This document shows, piece by piece, positions 1 to 7,475 of a stretch of DNA of 11,364 nt; position 1 is the stretch's first letter; each line of letters begins with the position of its first letter. The position numbers and the translations under genes were made by a program. The notes below the pieces were generated by a model. That model made no database searches and was not told where the DNA came from. It worked only from the letters and a program-made list of their open reading frames with translations. Source of the DNA: Euperipatoides rowelli (Eukaryota > Onychophora > Udeonychophora > Euonychophora > Peripatopsidae); NCBI GenBank assembly GCA_003024985.2, contig PXIH01S0004731.1; one strand, given 5' to 3'.

Positions 1-705
1 TTTCTCTATTTCATGATTAACAACTAGAAGTAATCACAATTATAAGGTTCAGGTAGTTTATTAAAAATATTAAATCGAGGAAATCTAAAAAAAAAGTATT
101 CTTAGGAATCTAATATTCTGGAATATTTGGCTGGGCATCTCTTTCAATATTTTGAGTTTTTCCTCTATCAAGAAGAATATATATTTAGTGATGATTATTT
201 TACATCATTACCATTCTGATTGTGGGTTTTACCTGTTTGCCTGTTCATTGTGGTTTGTTGTGAGGTCAGTTTTGTTTATAGTTTTGTTTATTTTTTTCAA
301 CAAGATGTAATATACTGTATAGATTTTTTCCCTTTTTGGTCTTCTCTTCCCCTTCACAACCTTATCTTTATTTTTTGTCATATTTTTTAACCTCTTATTT
401 AAAGTTTTTATATTTCTATTTTAGTACCCTAAAATTTTCATATAATATACAAAATAAATAATGTTTACTTCCGATAACATAAGTATAAACCAATTTGGCA
501 AAACTTTACTGTCTCGTCCTACTCCATTCAAGAAGTAACAAATGATCCAAAAATAATCATATGAAAGTGAAATATTAGGTATTATAGGCAATATCAAAGA
601 TTTTTTCCCCTTAGGGCCAGAGGAAAATTATTTTTTGAAAAGATGTTCAGAATCAATAACCCCATACTGAACAGAACTAACAAACTACCTACTTAATTGA
701 TACTG
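1..705. other. AT-rich region without a recognisable gene
   Basis: I see no coding frame of useful length and no RNA gene here. The stretch is dominated by A/T runs, with long T-rich tracts around 285-425. From about 540 to 700 there are weak hints of the linker that precedes a LINE reverse transcriptase (for example a frame reading NDPKIII near 541), which would fit the reverse transcriptase remnant that begins at 710. They are too degraded to call. Confidence 0.6.
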
Positions 706-976
706 CATAAGCCTGAAAGAATGGAAATTATCCATAATAATTCCAAAAACTCAACAGGATTATGATGTTTATAAAAAACAGGGAACAAAGAGATATAATT
801 AGATTGAAAAAAGAAAAACATGATTTTGAAGAAAATATACAGCTATGGACTCACTCACTCACTGACATTACGACTAACCATCTTGAAACTGAAAATATAC
901 TGACAATCAATATGGCTTCAGACTAAAAAGATCATTGGAAAAGAATCACTTTTTGTTCATAAATGATCTAAAGTAA

Positions 977-1210
977 TTCAGAGATCAAGGCCAAACAACA
1001 GTAGTTACACACGGTTTAATCTGCCACTCGCATTTTAGCTAAATGATAATAAATTTAAGATTTTGCTAATTTTTCACTCAGCATAATAGTCAAAATGCTC
1101 TTTTTATATTGATAATTTCAGTATTAACATTTATTTTGCTATGAACATTACATTTTTGCTAAAATTTGTATACTATAATTAGCAAAATGGCTAATTATAT
1201 TTTTTGTCCA
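977..1210. other. AT-rich insert within LINE-A with repeated TTTTGCTAA-like words
   Basis: In related reverse transcriptases the QYGFR motif and the motif A segment LDF.KAF are separated by roughly 100-150 bases. Here the gap is about 340 bases, so extra DNA has probably entered between 976 and about 1210. The extra DNA has several similar words: TTTTAGCTAAAT (about 1033), TTTTGCTAAT (1061), TTTTGCTAT (about 1134), TTTTTGCTAAAA (1153), and an inverted pair AATTAGC/GCTAATT (1177-1183 and 1190-1196). I cannot define its ends or any target-site duplication, and expansion by drift cannot be excluded. Confidence 0.35.
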
Positions 1211-1420
1211 GCTTAATCTCTGGTTACAGTAGCCTATATACTTAGACTTCATAAAGCATTCAACATGTTGGAACATACAATCATAAATGATAAAATGATT
1301 CCACTGAATATATACCCAAAGATTTAGAAATGGTTGATGGCATTTCTAAAGGACAGATATTTTAGAGTAAATATCAATGAAGCACATTCCAATCCGTTTC
1401 CCCAAACTTGTGGTCTCTAG

Positions 1421-1765
1421 GGGTGTTGAGAGGAGGGGCAGGTGGTGGGGGGGGGGAGTTCTCGGGGCCCATATTGACAAGAGGTCCCACCAAGGGGCCT
1501 ATGCCATTTTTTTTTTTGCTACACAAAATGGCAAGGACATTCAGGTGGGTCTGTACATATGCAAAAGTGTTAATCTTTCAAAATATCAACAGCAAAAAAA
1601 AAAGGTCATTAAATCTGGTAATAGGGAGACAAAATGAACGTCCATATAACTAAAAAAAAAAAGCTTATCAAAATCTCAAAGTAAGTTTTGTCTTGGGCCC
1701 CATAATGGCTCTCTAGTGTCTCCATGCCCCTGCCATGTGATTTTGGTAAGGAAATCAAGCCAAAT
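1421..1765. mobile_element. Dispersed G-rich/poly-A repeat inserted in LINE-A
   Basis: This block separates the LINE-A motif around 1380-1418 (RVNINEAHSN...CGL) from the DD box at 1775, a distance normally near 120-150 bases but about 360 here. It contains a run of 10 G (1447-1456), a T-run near 1507, and the stretch CATATAAC, one base, A x 11, GCTTATCAAAAT at 1643-1674. That 32-bp stretch differs at only one base from 8981-9012, and TTGACAAGA is also shared with the region after repeat B. These matches suggest a dispersed, non-coding repeat family. The start is uncertain because GTTCTCGGG and CCCATATTGACA, one base out of frame with each other, could be a relic of the LINE motif VLGPILF, in which case the insert begins after about 1480. 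Confidence 0.45.
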
Positions 1766-2293
1766 TTGATTTCTTGTACAGATGATGTCATCAAATCACT
1801 GACTTATTGACAATCTTCAATCTGAACTTGATAACTTTGTTCTTGGGCACAAACAATTTACTTGTATTTTAACAAATCTAAATGTGTTATGCCTATTGGA
1901 AGAAATATTGGTCAATTAAATCTAAATATTGACTCCACACCTCTAACATCAGTCTCAGAACACAAAGACCTAGCAATCTGGATTTACAAATGTTTGAACT
2001 TTGGGTTTCACTCTAACGCCAGCAAACTTAATGGTTAGTTAGGATACATAAAATATATATGGAGAGATTCTCAAATTTGAATTCAAAGACCTTCAAAATA
2101 CTTTATACAGTTTACCTTCTGCCAATAATTGACTATGTACTAATTTGGGCTGGTAGTTTATTTTTCTTTCACATAATTCCTTTAAGTACACAGTTTTTAT
2201 AGCTCATATATTTTGTGGCAGGATTGTACTTTGTTTTGTTAGTTTTCCTTTTTGTATGTAAAAACCAAAAGTTCAAACATTTAATACACAAAT

Positions 2294-2475
2294 AGTGAAG
2301 TGTCCTCTAGATATGTGTGATAGAGCAATGAATATATAGAAAAGCAGTCAGAGATAAACCTACAATCCATATTCCTTGCTGCCTTGCAAGGTTAGGTGTT
2401 AGATTACCAAAGGCTAAGTCCACTGCTTATAACTGTGATTCATCTGGCCAGTGTGGTGAATTATGATCCAATTCT
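2294..2475 (+). repeat. Repeat unit, copy 1 of 2 (period about 274 bp)
   Basis: This stretch aligns with 2568-2780 in the same orientation. Shared blocks include TTGCTGCCTTGCAAGG (about 2377), GGTTAGGTGTT, ACCAAAGGCTA, GCTTATAACTGTG, TCTGGCCAG.GTGGTGA.TTATG and TAGATAAT, with small indels between them. By eye the copies are clearly diverged but well above chance. The phrase CTGGCCAG.GTGGTGA resembles the 3' untranslated ends I associate with some RTE-type retroposons in arthropods, so this could be an RTE-derived or SINE 3' end. That link is from memory and is not shown by the sequence itself. Confidence 0.75.
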
Positions 2476-2567
2476 ACTAGATAATTAAATTAATTGTTTT
2501 TATATAGCCTGCAATATAAATATCCCTTGGCAGAGTTGGCTGATAGAGGGTGCGTCCACAGGTTGTG

Positions 2568-2780
2568 GATAGTGTAATGTCTCCTAGATATGGGGGATTG
2601 CTGTGAATATAATAAATAAGCAGCCAAAGAAAAACCAATGACAATCCATGTTGTCCCTTGCTGCCTTGCANGGTTAGGTGTTGGATCACCAAAGGCTAGA
2701 TCCATAGCTTATAACTGTGGGACTCACCAACCCGTCTGGCCAGCGTGGTGAGTTATGCCCATTTCCCCATAGATAATGCT
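2568..2780 (+). repeat. Repeat unit, copy 2 of 2, containing the N at 2671
   Basis: This is the second direct copy of the unit at 2294-2475, longer by about 30 bases because of small insertions (for example GGACTCACCAACCCG near 2719-2733). It ends about 80 bases before the first recognisable codons of the RTE endonuclease. The ambiguous base at 2671 falls in the shared TTGCTGCCTTGCA.GG block, where copy 1 has A, which may reflect a collapsed or poorly resolved repeat in the assembly. It may be an upstream monomer of the RTE element or the tail of an earlier insertion. I cannot tell which. Confidence 0.75.
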
Positions 2781-2858
2781 ATGAAAGTACAACTAAATAA
2801 ATGGCCCTTATTCCTTGGAGGTCTGAATGACGTCGTTCAAGACAGCGATTAGGAGTGC

Positions 2859-3640
2859 ATGATGAGGGAGGGTGCTAAGAATCCCCAGATGAGTCTAGGC
2901 TGTCATACGATGCTGATCCTTTGTATGTATAATTGTCTAACTCTTTCAATGAAAGCAAAGTTAGTTACAAGAGATAGAAAAATAACTGTTTAAATATCAA
3001 GTGGGACATTGTAGGGCTAAGTGAGATTAGGCGTACAGGTCCGACAAATAGAACTCAAGAGAGTGGACATATCTTCTACTACAGAGGAAATACATCAGGA
3101 CGGATAGGTGGGGTTGGATTCATTATCCACAAGAGATTAAAGAATAGTATTCTAGAGATAGAAAGTGTGTTTGATAAGAGTGGCCAAGATTGTAATTAAG
3201 CTAAACAAGAGATATGAGGTCCAGATAATCCAAGTATATGCATTAACTTCAAGCCATTCTGATGAAGAAGTAGAAGAATTTTATGAAGATATGCAGAAAT
3301 TGCATGATAAAGGAAGTCTTATTACAAAATTATTACGGGTGACTTCAATGCCAAAATAGGAACACAACAAAAAGCTGACAATTCAGTGGGAAAATTTGGT
3401 CATGGTTTGAGGAATGATAGGACAGAATGGTAGAATTTTCAGAGAATTTTAATTTGTTCATCATGAATTCATTTTTCAAAAAGGCACCAAACAGGAAATT
3501 GACTTGGAGAGGACCAAACGGAATGAAGAATGAAATTGAGTACCTGTATATACTTGTTAACAAGGACAGTTCAAGACATCTCGGTACTCAACCAATTCAA
3601 CACAGGCAGTGATCACAGACTGGTAAGATGCTGTACAATT
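2859..3640 (+). pseudogene. RTE endonuclease domain (exonuclease/endonuclease/phosphatase fold), broken
   Basis: In an active element this apurinic-type endonuclease nicks the chromosomal target so reverse transcription can begin there. The best start is ATGATG at 2859, giving 44 codons through LILCMYNCLTLS, which matches the N-terminal strand of the family. After a frameshift comes IKWDIVGLSEIRR, with the catalytic Glu at 3023-3025, then GGVGFIIHKRL. After another shift comes IQVYALTSSHSDEEVEEFYE (3207-3284). GDFNAKIG (3338-3361) carries the Asp and Asn of the active site, and GSDHRLVR (about 3605-3628) carries the Asp-His pair. All catalytic signatures are therefore still readable, though spread over at least four frame segments, so no active protein can be made. 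Length and order match a normal endonuclease domain. Confidence 0.92.
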
Positions 3641-4815
3641 CTAAATGCAGCATTGAAAAATGTTAAACTAGTCAAAAGGAAGTTTCAGTCAATTGATACG
3701 GGTAATTTAAGGAAACACGCACATGAGTTTCAATTAGAACTCAAAAATAGATTCAGCACATTACTAGATAAGCAAGAAGTACAAGAGCTGGAAGAAATCA
3801 ACTTTACTATCAAAGTAAATATTTTAAATTCTGCAAAATGTACCACTGAGACAAAATATAATACACCAGATAAGAAACTAATACAAGATACTAAAAATGT
3901 AATGAAAAAGCAACGTGAAATGAAAAACAAGGAAGATTAAAAATCCCAAATTGAATATGAGCTCTGCAAAACATTACAAAGATGCATTACAGAGGACGTA
4001 CAAGCTTTCAATTGTGATTTGATCAGGAAAACAATAGAGGAAAATAAAAGTTTTAAGACAACTAAAAGGTTAATGATTGGGAAAAATCAAATAATATCAA
4101 TAAAAGAAAAGATGGTATTATTATTTGAAATAAAGAATTTATTGTCCAAAGAGTTGAAGAATTTTACAAGACACTATATCAAGATGAATCCGATAATACC
4201 AGCTATAAACATGATAAAAGAAGAAGACAAAAATGATTTAACTGACACAATGATTGATGTACCACATGTACTCACTGAAGAAGTGAAGCGTAAAATAAAA
4301 ACATATGAAGAATATAAAGGCACCAGGAGAAAACAATTGATATTATAAAAGCAGGTGGTGAATTAGAAAATACACAGGCTTGGTGTTTTACAGAATGCTT
4401 AAAACAAAGAAATATATCAATTGGTTGAAGTAATGCTGTTGTAATATTGTTATACAAGAAAGGTAATAAAGAAGACCTTAAATATTACAGACCTATAAGT
4501 TGTTGCCAGTCATATATAAAATTTTCACCAAAGTTCTGACAAATCGATTGCAAAAAGAATTGGATGAGGCTCAATCAAAAGAATAAGCTGGTTTCAGGAG
4601 TAGATTTAGCACTATGGACCACCTGTAAGTATTACAAGAATCATTCAAAGATGCAATACATATGAACTTCCCCTTTGTATATAGGATTTATTTACTACAA
4701 AAAAACCTTTGATTCAATATACTCAATGGGGCACTTGTCCTTGCCTGGGATAAAATAAAAAATTCCACAAATTATAATCATAAAAGTGATAGAGATAGCC
4801 TATACCTTACACCCT
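3641..4815 (+). pseudogene. RTE linker and reverse transcriptase domain, broken and truncated
   Basis: From about 3530 to 4348 one frame runs through with a single stop at 3938, giving a lysine-rich linker and then NDLTDTMIDVPHVLTEEVKR, the usual segment before the polymerase. A shift at about 4333 leads to TIDIIKAGGELENTQAWCFT and KGNKEDLKYYRPIS (YRPIS at 4483-4500). Another shift gives IYKIFTKVLTNRLQKELDE and AGFRSRFSTMDH (4587-4622), the typical AGFR..ST.DH motif. Motif A is FIYYKKTFDSI at 4687-4719, where relatives have F.DY.KAFDSV. The first, catalytic Asp is Tyr here (codon 4693-4695). Reading continues weakly to about 4815 (IIIKVIEIAYT). The YADD box, thumb and 3' untranslated region are absent, so the copy was cut or replaced at this point. 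Confidence 0.9.
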
Positions 4816-4829
4816 TGACCATGGGACTT

Positions 4830-5125
4830 CTTTGTTTGTCTTAGTATTTTATTATGGGTTGGCCGGTTTCATCCCTCAGCGGGATAAATGTAGAATACAC
4901 TTGTTGGACATGAGTAACTATGGGTTGAGCGTGTGTAATTAAATCTTTATTGAGATACATTTGATGTGGAATATGTTGTATGTTTTACTTGTGTATATTC
5001 ATGTATTTTATTTGTTGGTATATTGTAATGTGATTGTTTTGTTATATATGTTTGTGTCTTGCTTAGGTAAGATAACTGTACAGGCATATTGCCTAAACTT
5101 TTATGAATAAATAAAATTAATAAAA
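4830..5125 (+). mobile_element. Probable 3' tail of a LINE or SINE
   Basis: The sequence changes character at about 4830 from RTE coding relics to a T/G-rich non-coding stretch. It ends in a small hairpin (AGGCA, loop TAT, TGCCT at 5082-5094), about ten bases, and then an A-rich tail of AATAAATAAAATTAATAAAAA type (5104-5127). A stem-loop followed by a short repeated A/T tail is a common 3' end for retroposons, where the reverse transcriptase recognises the hairpin. No coding region of this element is visible upstream, so it would be a severely 5'-truncated LINE or a SINE that borrows a LINE tail. GGTTTCATCCC near 4865 is loosely like a tRNA-type B box, but I found no A box. Confidence 0.5.
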
Positions 5126-6234
5126 ATTTCATCTATTGCAGCAATAAAACCTGTGATCATGTTTTTGGTTCATCTTTTTCTGATTTGTGAAAAAATGTTC
5201 ATTACTGTTATGAACAACGACCAGTGTGTTTGCACTCTGTGTCTGTTGAATCACTGAGTGAAGTTTGAATTGTGCAAAAAGACATCCCCCCCCCTCATTT
5301 ATCCTTTTTTATATTATATTTTACAAGCGTCCTCACAACCAAAAAAAAAATAGATCAAACATTTTTTGTACTTTACCCCCACACCTAAAATTTTTTTCTG
5401 CGGACACCAAATACTATACAGTAGCCTATATTCTTAAACAGTACGATATACGACAAATTAATTATATTAGCAATTTGCTGGCGTTGTTCAAAAGCAAAGT
5501 CCCTAAATAAACTTGGAAATCCATCACTCCATCTGGAGATCGCATATTATTGTTTGGAATTTTTAGTAACTCAAGTATCCATAAATAATAAACATGCAGG
5601 TAAATAAGAGGGTAATTTAGATAAATTTATTCATTTACTCTCCACTGGGGTCGTCAATAATTGAAACATAAGCGGGTGAATAGGCGCATAATGTGCCATT
5701 GTAAATAAATCATTATTTTAGTAAAACTAATTCTTTTCTTTTGAATATTTTATTATTGCAGAAATAACAGAACAAAATGTCGCATTTTAAAAATTAAAGT
5801 GACAAAATAGACGTACAAATCAGAAAAATAAAGAAGCGTAAACACTGAGAAAAAAATGTTTAAATTTTCAATCTTTCTTCATTATGTTTATCACAAGATT
5901 TTTGAAAAATATTCTATGGACGTTTGGAATCATTTAAGTTGGATAGGCCTATATCAAATTAAAAAAATTTCAGTATATTTGTAAAAAAAATAGTATATTT
6001 TTAGCCACCAGAATTAAATAGTAAGCTATAATTAAAAATCAAATTTAGGCCTACTTGCATGAACGTGGCATATGCTGTGCGTCAAGGGTTACTGATTGCC
6101 GAAATCTAGACTAAATTACATTAATTAAGATTACATTAATTAAGATTCAATAAGCAATCATCTTTTTAAAAAAGGTCCAAGGAAAGAATACATGTAGGGA
6201 AAGAGATATACTGTAAATATACAAATATATGCAG
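5126..6234. other. AT-rich region without a recognisable gene
   Basis: I see no gene. The open frame at 5265-5510 (+) is built from a run of C, A-runs and AT-rich sequence and has no family motif. Small items inside are a run of 9 C (5286-5294), a perfect 15-bp tandem duplication of ATTACATTAATTAAG (6115-6144), and TAGGCCTA palindromes at 5944-5951 and 6046-6053. A splice-acceptor-like TTTTATTATTGCAG ends at 5761 but is followed by a seven-codon frame only. Confidence 0.6.
6115..6144. repeat. 15-bp perfect tandem duplication
   Basis: ATTACATTAATTAAG occurs twice back to back (6115-6129 and 6130-6144), followed by a partial third start (ATTCA). This looks like a simple local duplication by slippage, and I infer no function. 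Confidence 0.9.
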
Positions 6235-6407
6235 TTAAACTCGTGTTCACATTGGCGCACCGAAGGATCAATAGGTCAAGTAAAAATTGTAGATTAATGT
6301 AATCTTCAATTAATTTTTTTTAATTTATTGAAAATTCATTCCTCCAGGTGCGTACGAAGTGGGGGATCTACCCCAGATACCACCACAGGTGGGGTGCCAA
6401 AAAAAAA
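6235..6407 (+). repeat. Direct repeat A, downstream side of the minus-strand LINE
   Basis: This stretch begins TTAAACTCGTGTTCACATTG and ends in the GGTGGGGTGCC/A-run at 6389-6407. It aligns over its full length with 8726-8910 in the same orientation. The middle part (about 6262-6320, starting AAGGATCAATAGGTCAAG) is almost identical in both copies. Near the right end copy A has GATCTACCCCAGATACCACC where copy B has a longer duplicated GGTACCACC segment. Both copies start at the same sequence, TTAAACTCG, which looks like a true element end. It encodes nothing recognisable. Confidence 0.9.
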
Positions 6408-6646
6408 TTTTTTTTTATTGGTGAGGGGTGCCAAATTTGTAATGTGTGAGAGGGGGCAAGAACAAGATTAACTAGGCCAATAGTAAGATTAAGATTTATT
6501 AAGCAAGCAAATGGATAGATTGGTACAAATAGAATATTATTACTGATAACTTCTTTCCCCAAAGTATGTGAAGTTATTTACATATTTTTGTGCATAGCTA
6601 ATATGATTGTTCAAGATAAAATGAAAATTAAGTATAATTTGGTGGT
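6408..6646 (-). other. 3' untranslated end of the minus-strand LINE and junction with repeat A
   Basis: The LINE reading frame on the minus strand stops at about 6647. After it comes AT-rich sequence that ends, on the minus strand, in AATAAATCTTAATCTTA (6484-6500), which looks like the short-repeat tail of a CR1/L2-type LINE. If that is the end, 6408-6483 (T-run, then GGTGAGGGGTGCCAAATTTG) belongs to the G-rich host repeat that contains repeat A. The exact boundary is my inference. Confidence 0.5.
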
Positions 6647-7228
6647 TTAAAGATTTAACAAATTGTTGTTATACAATTTGATCATGCACATTACTGGTGA
6701 ACATATAAATCCAGTTGTCCTGATGTAGTGTAGACTCAACCTACTGTTATTTCTGATAGAAATACCTGACATGATATTTGTTGGAGGTAGAAGATCTGAA
6801 AATGTCACAAAGAAATTCTTAGCAAATTTTAATAATTGATCATTTCTTCTTTGACAAAGAGATTTAAGATTAAAAAATTGTAGACTAGATTCATACGACT
6901 GGTATCTACCCTTCAATATGATTTCCATCACTCTCTTTTGTAGAGATTCTAACTGATTTATCTGATCTTTAGTTATTGTAGATGTCCAGACAAAAGAGCA
7001 ATATTCAGTTGTTGGTCTGATATAAGTTTTGTAGGTGTGTAATAAAATTAGTTCAGATGCACCAAATTGGCTGAATTTGTATAATAGATAGATGTTTCTG
7101 TTCGTCTTTTTAATAATATAGTCTGTTTGAATGTTCCACCCTAAATTATGTTAAACAAAAACTCCTAAAATTTTGACTGAATCACTGTTTTGAATTAAAC
7201 AAGAAACATGTAAAAAAAATTTTAACAC

Positions 7229-7475
7229 ACATGGTTTTATTCCCATCTCCTGGTGGTGAAAATGAAAACAGCGGATTGCAGCGGCCCCTGGTGGTGAAAA
7301 TAAAAACAGCGGATTGCAGCGCCTCCTGGTGGTGAAAATTGAAAGTAATTATATCAAATTGTATTGTATTAGCATGTCTGCAAAATTTCAGCAAAATCGG
7401 TTCAGTAGAAGTGGATTAAAAATTGATTGCAAGATTTGACCACCAGGACACAAATCAACTTAAATAAAACCATGT
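7229..7475. mobile_element. 247-bp non-autonomous inverted-repeat element (MITE-like) nested in LINE-B
   Basis: The element starts ACATGGTTTTATT (7229-7241) and ends with its exact reverse complement AATAAAACCATGT (7463-7475), giving 13-bp terminal inverted repeats. Just inside both ends lies another inverted pair, TCCTGGTGGT on the left (about 7248-7257) and ACCACCAGGA on the right (about 7439-7448). It interrupts the LINE-B protein between KCKI...HINN and the segment continuing to VKILGVFV, so it inserted after the LINE. It has no coding capacity, which fits a MITE mobilised in trans by a DNA transposase. I could not find a clear target-site duplication, so the superfamily is open and the exact termini could be off by a few bases. 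Confidence 0.75.
7249..7345 (+). repeat. 38-bp tandem repeat inside the MITE-like element (about 2.5 copies)
   Basis: Units begin with CCTGGTGGTGAAAA at 7249, 7287 and 7325, spaced exactly 38 bases apart. The first two continue with AAAACAGCGGATTGCAGCG, and the third fades after about 20 bases. On the minus strand each junction between units spells a sequence close to the CTCF core: CCACCAGGGGCCGCTGC (7294-7278) and CCACCAGGAGGCGCTGC (7332-7316). The repeats have no spacers and are not a CRISPR array. Confidence 0.9.

Larger units (their letters stand above)
710..2157 (+). pseudogene. LINE-A: decayed CR1/Jockey-like reverse transcriptase remnant
   Basis: A non-LTR retrotransposon reverse transcriptase would copy element RNA into DNA at a nicked target, but this copy is dead. 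Family motifs appear in the correct order in shifting frames. EWKLSIIIPK (about 719-748) matches the WK..II.PI.K segment. QYGFRLKRS (908-934) matches the conserved QYGFR..rST motif. LDF (1242-1250) and KAFNMLEH lie one base out of frame and form motif A. FLKDRYFRVN follows. CTDDV (1775-1789) stands in for the catalytic YADD box. FNKSKC, then HKDLAIWI and ASKLNG (1868-2038), match the FN..KC and KDLGV..... segments, and LYTVYLLPIIDYVLIW ends the readable part (to about 2151). Stops occur at 800, 974, 1325, 1418 and 2036, with several frameshifts. Two inserts widen the spacing between motifs. No endonuclease is readable upstream. The clade call is by motif style only. Confidence 0.8.
2859..4815 (+). 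mobile_element. RTE-type LINE copy, 3'-truncated and frameshifted
   Basis: The block reads as a single retrotransposon ORF in the order endonuclease, linker, reverse transcriptase, with the motif spelling typical of the RTE-like elements often annotated as craniofacial development protein 2-like. It is at least six frames' worth of pieces: frame changes lie near 2990, 3170, 3335, 3425, 3530, 4333, 4512 and 4690, and in-frame stops include 3938, 4426, 4537 and 4584. The upstream edge is unclear. The downstream edge is abrupt near 4815-4830, before the catalytic YADD box, where unrelated sequence begins. Protein domains are described in the two entries below. Confidence 0.92.

Noticed and set aside
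1377-1637. Open frames of 86 and 81 codons on the plus strand
   Set aside because: They run through the 10-G run, a T-run and an A-run in the insert of LINE-A. The glycine, phenylalanine and lysine strings come from those homopolymers, and no family motif is present apart from the possible LINE relic.
2477-2705. Two overlapping 71-codon frames on the minus strand
   Set aside because: They lie across the two direct repeat units and the N at 2671, one residue is undefined, and no family is recognisable.
5265-5510. Open frame of 81 codons on the plus strand
   Set aside because: Its composition comes from a C-run and AT-rich sequence, and I recognise no domain.
5748-5797. Possible 3' splice site followed by a start codon
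   Set aside because: The pyrimidine-rich stretch ending in GCAG at 5761 is acceptable, but the ATG at 5777 leads to a stop after six codons and no matching exon is visible.
7249-7345. CRISPR-like short repeat array
   Set aside because: The 38-bp units are joined directly with no unique spacers and lie inside a transposable element in an animal-like genome.
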